A stretch of DNA of 64,000 nucleotides from Streptococcus halichoeri (GCF_009870755.1 NZ_WLZU01000001.1:1-64000), one strand, 5' to 3'. Positions 1 through 7,511 are shown, counted from the stretch's first letter. Notes: generated from the letters alone by a model not told the origin. Made by a program: numbers and translations.

Positions 1-152
1 CATTTAGTTTGAACTTACTCGTTCTTTTCTGTCCGCTGACAGATTTATTTTTGCTTTGACGGAGTCTATACTGCTTATAAACCCCTCTTCACTTTTTGGT
101 TCGTCTTATTCAGTTCTCAAAGGTCTTTCCCCTCTTACGAGGCAACTTCTTT
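1..152 (-). other. leader of rRNA operon (16S gene off left edge)
   Basis: Read on the minus strand, the sequence after the two promoters contains GAGAACTGAATAAGACGAACC, a stretch typical of the region just before 16S rRNA in streptococci, including a box-A-like antitermination segment. The 16S gene itself must lie left of the window. This assignment rests on recalled leader sequences and on the known position of an rRNA operon just after ftsH and the permease in pyogenic streptococci. Confidence 0.7.
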
Positions 153-181
153 ATTCTATCAGCTTCTTAAGGCTTTGTCAA
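153..181 (-). promoter_or_regulatory. rRNA operon promoter P2
   Basis: On the minus strand -35 TTGACA (176-181) and -10 TAGAAT (153-158) are separated by 17 bp. It is the downstream member of a tandem pair directed at the rRNA operon. Confidence 0.8.
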
Positions 182-233
182 TAACTTTTTTACTTTTTAT
201 TGACACTTGCGCTAATCAGCTGACAACTTTCTT

Positions 234-263
234 AGTATATGTTATTTAACCCCTATCTGTCAA
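234..263 (-). promoter_or_regulatory. rRNA operon promoter P1
   Basis: On the minus strand a consensus -35 TTGACA (258-263) is followed after 18 bp by -10 TATACT (234-239). It faces the 16S gene beyond the left edge and stands about 80 bp upstream of a second promoter, the usual tandem arrangement of rRNA promoters. Confidence 0.8.
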
Positions 264-359
264 TACTTTTTTTACTTTTCTTGCATATATTTTACATTTA
301 CATTGGAATTACTTAACAACTGCCTGTTGTGCCAGTTAATTTCAAAATAAAATATAATA

Positions 360-715
360 AAAAACCTAAAAGGATGATACTGTTGCTGGTCACCCTCTCA
401 GCCTATATTCAAACCTATATTGTCAATCCCGGATAGGGAGAGAAGTCCACGTTTTCAATATACTCCGTCATGGGGTTGCTTACGCTTAAATTTTTAGATT
501 AGCTTACTTCATATAGATTAAAAAGCAACCTAAATTTGTATCTAAAACAGGGGTTAGGGAACCTTCTTGGAAAAAATATTTTACATGATCTAACTCCTTA
601 CTGAGATTGGAATGCATAGGTAATTATGATAAAACAATAACAACTATTATAAATTATTTTAATAAAAATTATAATTTGGTTTATCTATTAGGTTAATGGA
701 TACAAGGAGATGAAA
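360..715. other. intergenic stretch before the response regulator
   Basis: This AT-rich stretch holds no convincing gene. It contains short minus-strand open frames of fewer than 40 codons without a good ribosome binding site, which may be decayed coding sequence. No direct-repeat box of the kind seen at 2211 or 4771 was found ahead of the response regulator, so its expression may be constitutive. Confidence 0.4.
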
Positions 716-1468
716 GTGAATATTTTTATTTTAGAGGATAATTTTATTCAACAGGCATATTTAGAGAAAATAATTGAGGAAGTTAAATGTAAGAGAAATA
801 TACATAGCAAAACGATCAATACCTTTGAAAAACCAGCTCAATTACTAGAATCAATCTGTGAAAAAGGTATGCATAATTTATTTTTCTTAGATATTGAAAT
901 AAAAAATGAAGAGCGAAAAGGTTTAGAGGTCGCAAGGCAGATTAGACAAATTGACCCCTATGCTCAGATTGTTTTTGTCACAAATCATTCAGAATTGATG
1001 CCTTTAACGTTTCGTTATCAAGTATCAGCTTTAGATTATATTGATAAAGAGCTATCCAAGGAGAAATTTAGTCAAAGAGTTGAAAACGTTTTATTATATG
1101 CCAGTAGCGCTTGCAGTAAAACGTTACTGGAAGATTCTTTTTATTTTAAATCACGCTATAATCAAGTACAAGTGCCTTTTAACGATATCCTTTATATAGA
1201 AACGTCATTAAGATCACATAGAGTAGTCCTTTATACTGAAAAAGATCGAATGGAATTTACAGCTACTTTGGAAAATGTTTTAAAACAAGAACCCAGACTT
1301 TTCCAATGCCATCGCTCTTTTTTAGTAAATCCCTTAAATGTTTTTAAAGTGGATAAATCAACTAAACTAATCTATTTTAAAAATGGTGCAAATTGTCTGA
1401 TTTCTCGTAATAAAATAAAAGACATCATGGTAGTAATAGAGAAAAGTCAAAGAGGTAGAGGAATATGA
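716..1468 (+). CDS. LytTR-family response regulator, ComE/BlpR/SilA type
   Basis: This 250-residue protein is a quorum-sensing transcription activator. Residues 1-125 form a receiver domain with the acidic pair E7-D8 and the probable phosphorylation site D59 in FFLDIEI. Residues 140-240 form a LytTR DNA-binding domain (LFQCHRSFLVNP). GTG at 716 is preferred over the ATG at 710 because AAGGAG abuts that ATG but lies 6 nt before the GTG, and the start then matches ComE and BlpR. Its stop overlaps the start of the kinase remnant by 4 bp, the usual operon layout. Its likely binding sites are the repeat pairs at 2211 and 4771. Which of the ComE, BlpR or SilA subgroups it belongs to cannot be settled by eye. 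Confidence 0.9.
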   Translation: MNIFILEDNFIQQAYLEKIIEEVKCKRNIHSKTINTFEKPAQLLESICEKGMHNLFFLDIEIKNEERKGLEVARQIRQIDPYAQIVFVTNHSELMPLTFRYQVSALDYIDKELSKEKFSQRVENVLLYASSACSKTLLEDSFYFKSRYNQVQVPFNDILYIETSLRSHRVVLYTEKDRMEFTATLENVLKQEPRLFQCHRSFLVNPLNVFKVDKSTKLIYFKNGANCLISRNKIKDIMVVIEKSQRGRGI

Positions 1469-1729
1469 GTTCTATGATGAGCTCTATTTTATACATTTAT
1501 GTCTTATTTTACGTTAAATCATAAACAAATTTTTATAATAAAAAATTCAAGTAAAGAAAAGGCAGTTGATACATCAACTTTATTCAATTATGAGATAAGT
1601 AGCAAAGGTCAGAATAGAGGAATTGGCCTTTATAATGCCATAGAAATTATTAATCGTTATCCGAATATTTCTATCGCAACAAGTAAGCAAGTTTGCAAGT
1701 TCCGCCAAACTTTTGAAATCATATTATAG
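1465..1729 (+). pseudogene. remnant of ComD/BlpH/SilB-type histidine kinase
   Basis: The ATG at 1465 overlaps the regulator stop and has a good upstream GAGG, as expected for the partner kinase. It encodes only about 18 residues of a first membrane helix (SSILYIYVLFYV) before a stop. A second frame beginning near 1499 encodes the last 70 or so residues of a GHKL ATPase domain, with the N..S..K.VD segment, GQNRGIGLYNA as the G2 box and the typical C-terminal tail. An internal deletion of roughly 350 codons joined the two ends out of frame, removing the pheromone receptor region and the phospho-accepting histidine. The protein cannot work as a kinase. Confidence 0.85.
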
Positions 1730-1867
1730 TTTTAAACATTTCAATTTATCTAAATTGATTATTTTCTTGATATTATCAATCCAACCACCTCCAGAAATTT
1801 TATTTAATTGGTCGGGCGTTAGTTGGGTAAATTTAGTTTTAAATGTCAAAGTTTTATTTTGATTCAT
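1724..1867 (-). CDS. double-glycine pheromone precursor, BlpC/SilCR-like
   Basis: A 47-residue reading frame convergent with the kinase remnant, sharing 6 bp with its end. The leader has the double-glycine pattern FTQLTPDQLNKISGG, hydrophobic at the usual -4, -7 and -12 positions. The predicted mature peptide begins GWIDNIKKIIN, is about 20 residues long, cationic and contains one cysteine. BlpC and SilCR pheromones also often start GW or GL followed by an acidic residue. In pneumococcal blp loci the pheromone gene is likewise opposite to the kinase gene. The ribosome binding site (AAGAAA) is weak, and a third G makes the cleavage point uncertain by one residue. No regulator box was seen upstream. 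Confidence 0.75.
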   Translation of the reverse strand: MNQNKTLTFKTKFTQLTPDQLNKISGGGWIDNIKKIINLDKLKCLKL

Positions 1868-2200
1868 CTTGGATTTCTTTTCTAAATAGTAGTATTGTTT
1901 GGTTATCGCATGTCTCTCAAAAAGTAAGATACTGGGATCTCATTCTAGCTTTGTCTCAAATACCGAACTAATAGGTTAATTTTCCAGTTTCATTAGATTT
2001 TGCAGTCATGAGAATTGCCACTCTAGTCATTTAGACTCCAAATGATTTTTAGTCAAGTGGATTATTTCTGACATTAGGATCGGACTCTCCAATAATTAAA
2101 CTTTCTTTTTAAGAGTTTGCCATAAAAAATAGATACTTATTGACATAAGCTTAAATAGCTCTAGAAACGCTGTCAACAATTCTTACGAGAGCATAAAAGA
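1868..2200 (-). other. probable decayed coding sequence upstream of pheromone
   Basis: On the minus strand, fragments such as MTRVAILMTAKSNETGKLT and ERHAITKQYYYLEKKSK look protein-like, but they lie in different frames interrupted by stops. The second runs in frame into the pheromone gene. In blp loci the exporter gene blpB precedes blpC, so this could be the remains of an exporter subunit. The identity was not established from the sequence. Confidence 0.3.
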
Positions 2201-2210
2201 TATAGTTTTC

Positions 2211-2257
2211 CCATTTAAGGCGATTCGATGACATTTCAGGAAATAAATCTTTTATAG
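2211..2257 (+). promoter_or_regulatory. BlpR/ComE-type direct-repeat promoter of bacteriocin-like gene
   Basis: Two imperfect 10-bp direct repeats, CCATTTAAGG (2211-2220) and ACATTTCAGG (2231-2240), start exactly 20 bp apart, which is the arrangement bound by ComE/BlpR regulators. A -10-like TTATAG follows 11 bp later, with no consensus -35, as expected for an activator-dependent promoter. The bacteriocin-like gene begins about 70 bp downstream. Confidence 0.75.
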
Positions 2258-2326
2258 GCTTATTTAATGCTATATTTGATGTATCAAGTTGCAACAGACG
2301 AACATTCTACCCAGGAGATATTCAAA

Positions 2327-2557
2327 ATGAATATAAAATCAATTGAACCATTAGAATTTGTGGATAATGAAGCATTGACACATGTTGAAGGTGGTGTAGG
2401 TTATAGATGGATAGGCAGTAAGAATGGTAAGCACACTGATACAAGTGCATGGCATCTTAGTTATGGCACTGCTTTGACTAATGCAAAAATCATATGGCCC
2501 TTTACCCTGGAAGCGTTTGTCGTGTCTACAATGTATAATTATTTTTTTAAAAATTAA
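2327..2557 (+). CDS. double-glycine bacteriocin-like peptide precursor
   Basis: A 76-residue peptide. The start is the ATG preceded by AGGAG 9 nt upstream; upstream in-frame codons lack a ribosome binding site. The leader is 23 residues and ends NEALTHVEGG. The predicted mature part is 53 residues, starts VGYRWIGSKNG, is polar in its first half and ends in a hydrophobic segment (IIWPFTLEAFVVSTMYNYFF). It has no GxxxG pair typical of two-peptide bacteriocins and no cysteines, so it is neither an obvious class IIb peptide nor a lantibiotic. Position between a regulator box and an ABC transporter supports a bacteriocin or signal role. I do not recognise a named family. Confidence 0.75.
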   Translation: MNIKSIEPLEFVDNEALTHVEGGVGYRWIGSKNGKHTDTSAWHLSYGTALTNAKIIWPFTLEAFVVSTMYNYFFKN

Positions 2558-2586
2558 GCGATGGGGAGTCTTCTTCTGTCGCTTAA
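2554..2586 (+). other. inverted repeat at end of bacteriocin-like gene
   Basis: The arms TTAAGCGA and TCGCTTAA form a perfect 8-bp stem with a 17-nt loop and include the stop codon. No U-run follows, so this is more likely an mRNA-processing or partial-attenuation hairpin that lowers ABC gene expression relative to the peptide gene than a full terminator. Confidence 0.5.
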
Positions 2587-2610
2587 ATTTGTATAAGGAG
2601 AGACAATACT

Positions 2611-3459
2611 ATGCTATTAAAGCTAGATAATATCACTAAAAGCTACGGTAAAAAAATAGTACTTAACCAGATTTCCTATCAGTTTACCCCTGGTTTGTAT
2701 GGGCTTTTAGGAGCAAATGGTACTGGAAAAACCACCTTATTGAATTTGATGAGTCATTTTACATTTGCAGATAGTGGTCATATTTATTGGAATGACCAGG
2801 AGCAGTCCGAAGAATTCTACCGCCATATTGGGTTTTTACCGCAACATTTTCGCTATTATGGTCAATTTACTGGCATTGCTTTTTTAAATTATATTGCTAC
2901 CTTAAAAGGTATTGATAAAAAGAAAGCTAAACAAGAAATGCCTAGGTTACTAGAACTTGTTGGACTAGATGATGTTGGTAAAAAGAAGATTTCGTCATAT
3001 TCTGGTGGTATGAAGCAGCGTCTAGGCATTGCTCAAGCCCTAATCAATGACCCTGAAATACTCATTCTGGATGAACCAACTGTCGGGCTTGATCCTAAGG
3101 AACGGGTTAAATTTCGCCATATTTTGAGTCAGTTAGCCACCAATAAAATTATCATTTTATCAACGCATATTATTTCAGATGTAGAAGCAGTCGCCAAAGA
3201 AATCATCGTATTAAAAAATGGCAAATTTATCGAACATGGCAATACCGCACAGTTATTGAAAACCATTGAGGGAAAAGTGTGGGAAATAACGAGGGAATCA
3301 GACTTATCTCAGACACCAAATATTGCCATCGTTAATGAAAAAGTCACTTCAGATAATCGGGTATTTCGCGTAGTGAGTGATATTTGTCCTAGTGATTCAG
3401 CACAGTTGGTCATGCCAACTCTAGAAGATTTCTACATTTATCATTTTAGAGGGGAGTAA
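2611..3459 (+). CDS. ABC transporter ATP-binding protein (peptide immunity type)
   Basis: A 282-residue ATPase with Walker A GANGTGKT at 34-41, signature SYSGGMKQR, Walker B ILILDEP and the switch histidine in STHIISD. The C-terminal 60 residues are a family-variable tail. It resembles the CcmA/BcrA-like ATPases that serve bacteriocin self-protection or small-molecule efflux. It lies 53 bp after the bacteriocin-like gene with a strong AAGGAGAG site and 5 bp before the permease gene, so the three genes probably share the regulator-box promoter. The substrate is inferred only from context. Confidence 0.88.
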   Translation: MLLKLDNITKSYGKKIVLNQISYQFTPGLYGLLGANGTGKTTLLNLMSHFTFADSGHIYWNDQEQSEEFYRHIGFLPQHFRYYGQFTGIAFLNYIATLKGIDKKKAKQEMPRLLELVGLDDVGKKKISSYSGGMKQRLGIAQALINDPEILILDEPTVGLDPKERVKFRHILSQLATNKIIILSTHIISDVEAVAKEIIVLKNGKFIEHGNTAQLLKTIEGKVWEITRESDLSQTPNIAIVNEKVTSDNRVFRVVSDICPSDSAQLVMPTLEDFYIYHFRGE

Positions 3460-3464
3460 GTCAG

Positions 3465-4619
3465 ATGCTATCAATTTTTCCTTTTGAATTAAAAAAACTG
3501 CTACAACGTAAGGTAGTATTGGGGACTTTTACTATTCTCCTTCTTGCTATCTTTGGTCTATTTTATCAGCATTTTTTTGTCGGGCAAATTAGCGGCTATT
3601 CTGCAGATAAGGTACATGGTCCAGAAGCGGTTGCCATTAATCGTAGAATAGCTGAAAAATATTCAGGGGATTTATCTGAAGAACGGGTGACAAATATTAT
3701 TAAAAATTATGTTAATCCGCCGGCAGGACGCCCCCCTATATTTGATGTTTTTAGTTATTATGTTATAGATACTTTTGATCGTGATTTCTTGATTTACTAT
3801 AATCAATTGAAAGATGATAAAACCATTGATTTTAATAAAATAAATATTAAGAAGCAAAAACAGCTAGGTTCTGCGCTGCCACTAAAACAATTAAAGCTTG
3901 GTAATTTTGCTCCCTGGAATCAACTTTTCGAAGTGAGTAACAGTGCTTATATTGTGATTGTCTTATTTACTCTATTTTTATCAGCTCCGCTTTTTTCAGG
4001 AGATAGGGCTAAGAAGATTAATCCTATATTACTGACGACTCAGTATGGACGTGGTCAACTGACCTGGGCTAAGTTAGCGAGCACAATGACTATCGGGATT
4101 TCCACATTTATCTTAGCTTATGCCATCATCCTGATGGTATTTGCAGATTATTTTAGTTTTAGTGGCTGGGAGACAAGTGTTCAACTCAATTTATATTGGA
4201 CATCCCCCTTTGCTAATATTATGGGATTTCCTGTACCGATGACAATATCAACTGCTTTTATTCATATTATTGTCTTACAATTTGTTGGGCTCCTTTTTAT
4301 AGCCAGTCTTAATTTCTTCATCTCAAGTATCACAAATTCGCCATTAACGTCTTTTGCTGTTTCAACGCTTGCCTTTTTTGCGCCTGGCTTTTTAATGGTT
4401 ATTTTTAATCAAGGTGTGATTAACAAGTTATTAACTATTTTCTCGGTATCAACGACAGATACTCCAGGTTTACTTTTAAAATTATCACGTAATGGCAGCA
4501 ATGGCTTTTTCTTTGATCATTTTTTTGCTAATGAAATCTGTCTAATCAGTATTCGTCTGTTAATTGCAGGGCTATTAATCAGTTATACCTATCGTTTAAT
4601 GCGACGAAGAAGTTTATAA
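3465..4619 (+). CDS. ABC transporter permease (peptide immunity type)
   Basis: A 384-residue membrane protein. One helix lies near residues 15-35, followed by an extracellular stretch of about 120 residues, then five helices from about residue 160 to the end (for example IVIVLFTLFLSA and FVGLLFIASLNFF). This is the ABC-2/MutE-like plan of bacteriocin-resistance permeases. It begins 5 bp after the ATPase gene with a GAGGGGAG site overlapping that gene's end. A terminator follows at 4645. It presumably pairs with the upstream ATPase to expel or exclude a membrane-active peptide, most simply the one encoded at 2327. Confidence 0.8.
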   Translation: MLSIFPFELKKLLQRKVVLGTFTILLLAIFGLFYQHFFVGQISGYSADKVHGPEAVAINRRIAEKYSGDLSEERVTNIIKNYVNPPAGRPPIFDVFSYYVIDTFDRDFLIYYNQLKDDKTIDFNKINIKKQKQLGSALPLKQLKLGNFAPWNQLFEVSNSAYIVIVLFTLFLSAPLFSGDRAKKINPILLTTQYGRGQLTWAKLASTMTIGISTFILAYAIILMVFADYFSFSGWETSVQLNLYWTSPFANIMGFPVPMTISTAFIHIIVLQFVGLLFIASLNFFISSITNSPLTSFAVSTLAFFAPGFLMVIFNQGVINKLLTIFSVSTTDTPGLLLKLSRNGSNGFFFDHFFANEICLISIRLLIAGLLISYTYRLMRRRSL

Positions 4620-4644
4620 AGAATCTAATAATTATCTGAACACT

Positions 4645-4690
4645 AAAGGCTCATTGGCACTCACTACAGTTGACAATGAGCTTTTGTTTT
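4645..4690 (+). terminator. terminator of the bacteriocin-ABC operon
   Basis: The arms AAAGGCTCATTG and CAATGAGCTTTT form a long stem with a 17-nt loop and end in a T-rich run. It separates the ABC operon from the acyltransferase gene, which has its own promoter. Confidence 0.8.
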
Positions 4691-4770
4691 CTAAGCTGAT
4701 TTCCTTTTGAGAAAGCAGCTTTTTTTAATCCTAATAATGCTAATAGAGCATTGAAAATAATTGTCACATA

Positions 4771-4815
4771 CCATTTAAGGCAACTGAGATATTTTTCTAG
4801 GGAGATTGGTAAAAT
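4771..4815 (+). promoter_or_regulatory. second BlpR/ComE-type direct-repeat promoter
   Basis: CCATTTAAGG at 4771-4780 is identical to the first half-site at 2211. A weaker copy, ATTTTTCTAG, begins at 4791, again 20 bp later. A -10-like TAAAAT sits at 4810-4815, nearly the same offset as in the bacteriocin promoter. This links the acyltransferase to the same regulator. Confidence 0.65.
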
Positions 4816-4839
4816 GGGAATGATCATTTACAGAAAGTA

Positions 4840-5901
4840 ATGTTACAGATGACGAGAAAGCCGTGCGCAGATAATAATCAATATAACACCTCAATGATTA
4901 GCTTGCTACAATATCCTTTTTCCATACTGGTCATTTTAGTTCATAGTGGAAGATTATTTAGTCAAGATGCCATTCATTTTACCTTTAAAAGTTTTCTAGG
5001 TCGGATGGCTGTCCCTTATTTTTTGATCTGTTCTGCTTTCTTTTTGAGAGGTCGTATACATCAAGGTTTGTGTCATCAAGCCTATTGTCGTAAACGGATT
5101 AAAAAGTATAGCATATGGACCCTAATCTATTTGCCTTATGGCTATTTCTTTTTTGAATCTCTAAATATAGCAAAGGTCTATTTATTGCCTGGTTTTATTG
5201 TGGCCTTTTTGTATTTAGGGATGTCACATACTCTGTGGTACATTCCTGCGGTCATTTTAGGTTGGGTGATTATTCAAGGATTATTGAAGTATCTAGGAAC
5301 TAGAGGAACAGTTATCACTGTTGTTGCACTTTATTGTATTGGAGCATTAGAAACCTACTCTGCTTTTGTCCAGCCGACAAAGTTTTATCCACTGATTTCC
5401 GCCTACATGTCAGTTTTCCAGACAACGCGAAACGGATTATTTTATACTCCAATTTATCTCCTAGCAGGCTATTTACTTTATGATTATTTTAATACTGAGC
5501 TCTTTACCACATCTCGTGGTCTTAAGTATACTGTATTTCTCTTACTCTTAGCTGTAGAGAATGTGCTTATTTATTTTAATCAAGGATTGGATAAAAATTT
5601 CTTCCTACTAGGGCCTTTATGTGCAGTGTTCTTATTTAACTGGAGTATACGTACGTCACTGTTTAAGGACCATTGCTTAAGTCATCTTAAGCAATTAAGT
5701 GTCTATTACTTTTTCCTTCATCCTCTTTTTATCGGCATAGTCTCTTACTGTTTAAAAGCAACGCCTTTAGCTGTGCCTAATCAAGGAAAAGTTATCTTTG
5801 TGGTGACATTAGCATTAACACACGCTAGCGCTCTCCTCATAATGAAGGGCTTTATTAAGCTACCCTATCAAAAAATGCTCTCCTTATCTCTTTTGAAATA
5901 G
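4840..5901 (+). CDS. membrane acyltransferase, acyltransferase-3 family
   Basis: A 353-residue protein with about ten membrane helices. The first helix contains the family histidine (FSILVILVHSGRLF), followed by GRMAVPYFLICSAFFLRGR, typical of OafA/fucose O-acetylase-like acyltransferases that acetylate surface sugars or small molecules. The ATG at 4840 has a modest AGAAAG site. It is separated from the ABC genes by a terminator but has a matching regulator box, so it is probably induced with them. A role in modifying the envelope as resistance, or in modifying a peptide or glycan, is inference; the substrate is unknown. Confidence 0.75.
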   Translation: MLQMTRKPCADNNQYNTSMISLLQYPFSILVILVHSGRLFSQDAIHFTFKSFLGRMAVPYFLICSAFFLRGRIHQGLCHQAYCRKRIKKYSIWTLIYLPYGYFFFESLNIAKVYLLPGFIVAFLYLGMSHTLWYIPAVILGWVIIQGLLKYLGTRGTVITVVALYCIGALETYSAFVQPTKFYPLISAYMSVFQTTRNGLFYTPIYLLAGYLLYDYFNTELFTTSRGLKYTVFLLLLAVENVLIYFNQGLDKNFFLLGPLCAVFLFNWSIRTSLFKDHCLSHLKQLSVYYFFLHPLFIGIVSYCLKATPLAVPNQGKVIFVVTLALTHASALLIMKGFIKLPYQKMLSLSLLK

Positions 5902-5932
5902 TTAGTCACATAAGAGCAGTTTTGTAAAAAAA

Positions 5933-5970
5933 AACGTTCCAAAGTCAAGCTGACTCTGGAACGTTTTCAC
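5933..5970. terminator. bidirectional terminator after acyltransferase
   Basis: A 15-bp stem with one mismatch (AACGTTCC... against ...GGAACGTT) has a 3-nt loop and is flanked by A-rich and T-rich runs. It ends the acyltransferase transcript and could also act on the opposite strand. Confidence 0.85.
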
Positions 5971-6031
5971 TATACTCTGTTACGGGGCGTTTAGCGAGTT
6001 CTTTGACTAATGCTTAGATAATAATATAAAA

Positions 6032-6075
6032 ACACCTCATAAATGGAGCTGTTATTCTCCATATTTATGAGATGT
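6032..6075 (-). terminator. terminator of the permease gene
   Basis: On the minus strand the arms around CTCATAAATATGGAG and CTCCATTTATGAG pair and are followed by TTTTTATATT. It lies 45 bp after the permease stop. Confidence 0.8.
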
Positions 6076-6119
6076 CAATAAGAATAAGAAATAGACAACT
6101 GAAACGATTAACTATAATC

Positions 6120-7511
6120 CTATTTATGTTCTTTTGAGTGCTTATAACCATAGTAAATATAGACCAGAGTGCCTAAAACAGTCGTAACAGTAAAAGTAAG
6201 CCAAGTAAAGACTGTATATTGACTCATAAAAGAAGCACAAATGACAATCGCTAAAACTGGTAAAAAAGGAACTAAAGGCGTTTTAAATTCACCAGCTTTT
6301 GGTTTTCCTTCTGTTTTCCTGAGTCTGATAATGGCAAAGGACATGATAATCAAATACGCTAGAGTACAAATATTAACAAACTCTGCTAAGCTTGCTAATG
6401 GAAATAGACCAGCACAAATCATAGCAAGTCCTCCAACTAGGATAGTCGCATTTTTAGGGATTTTGCTCTTGTTAGTGAGGGCAGAAAGTGATTTGGGTAG
6501 TAAACCATCTCTACTAATACTATAAACAGTTCTAGCTAGAGCATAGGTCATAGAAATACAGACTGTAATAAGTGTTAAAATAGCAACGACGGAAACATAG
6601 TTTGCTGCCCAATTAAGACCAATACTTCGCAGAGCAAAAGCAACTGCATCAGGTACATTTAACTTGGTATAGTGAACAATACCAGTTAGAATCATGGTAA
6701 CGACGACATATAGTATAGTAACAATCGTTAATGATAAAACAATTCCTTTGGGAATTGTTTTTTGGGGTTCTCTCACTTCGTCAACTGTCATGGAGATGGA
6801 TTCAAATCCTAAAAATGCAAAGAACATGACAGAAGCTCCTGCAAATATACCAGATTTTCCCCCATAAAGCTGTCCTAATCCATAAGGAGCAAACGGCGAC
6901 CAATTATGACCATTAATAAAAAAAAGTCCCACTAGGATAAATAAAGCCAATGCTGAGAATTTTAAAAGCACCAAAAAACTATTAAACCTCAAAGCAGCTT
7001 TGGAATTCATCAGTACAATACCAGTAACAAAAATCATGACTAGAACAGGTAAAAGATCAATGTAAGTTCCATTTTTAGGATCAAAAGTCCCATTTAAAGC
7101 ATTTGGTAAAACTATTCCATAATTAGCTAGTAAACCTTTTAAATAACTGCCCCATCCGACCGCAACGCTAGATACTGCTGTTAAGAATTCCATCATAATA
7201 TACCAACCGACAATCCAGGCTGGGAATTCACCTAATGTTGCATAAACATAGCTATAAGCTCCGCCATTAGAAGGAATTCGAGACGCAAACTCTGCATAAA
7301 ATAAGGCTAAAATACCAATCGCAATAGCTGAAATGATAATCGAAATCGTTAAGGCAGGTCCAGCATAATTGGCAGCACCGATACCTGTAATGGTAAAAAT
7401 ACCTGTCCCAACCATTGAACCTAGTCCTAAGAAGACTAAATCAGTAACCTTAAGGTGTCGATGCATTTCTGTTTTAGTGAGCTCTTTCTTTTTTTTACGA
7501 AAAATAGTCAT
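6120..7511 (-). CDS. APC-superfamily cationic amino acid permease
   Basis: A 463-residue permease with about twelve membrane helices. The N-terminal GLGSMVGTGIF is the amino-acid-binding unwound helix of APC transporters, and the overall sequence is of the YfnA/CAT group, which imports cationic or branched amino acids by proton symport. The internal ATG (MTIFRKKKKEL) was chosen as start because GAAAGTG lies just upstream and homologs begin there. In other pyogenic streptococci this gene lies directly between ftsH and an rRNA operon; here the accessory island separates it from the rRNA genes. Confidence 0.85.
   Translation of the reverse strand: MTIFRKKKKELTKTEMHRHLKVTDLVFLGLGSMVGTGIFTITGIGAANYAGPALTISIIISAIAIGILALFYAEFASRIPSNGGAYSYVYATLGEFPAWIVGWYIMMEFLTAVSSVAVGWGSYLKGLLANYGIVLPNALNGTFDPKNGTYIDLLPVLVMIFVTGIVLMNSKAALRFNSFLVLLKFSALALFILVGLFFINGHNWSPFAPYGLGQLYGGKSGIFAGASVMFFAFLGFESISMTVDEVREPQKTIPKGIVLSLTIVTILYVVVTMILTGIVHYTKLNVPDAVAFALRSIGLNWAANYVSVVAILTLITVCISMTYALARTVYSISRDGLLPKSLSALTNKSKIPKNATILVGGLAMICAGLFPLASLAEFVNICTLAYLIIMSFAIIRLRKTEGKPKAGEFKTPLVPFLPVLAIVICASFMSQYTVFTWLTFTVTTVLGTLVYIYYGYKHSKEHK

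Noticed and set aside
360-620. Short minus-strand frames (17 to 37 codons) upstream of the response regulator
   Set aside because: One was considered as a signalling peptide, but none has a ribosome binding site, promoter or family pattern.
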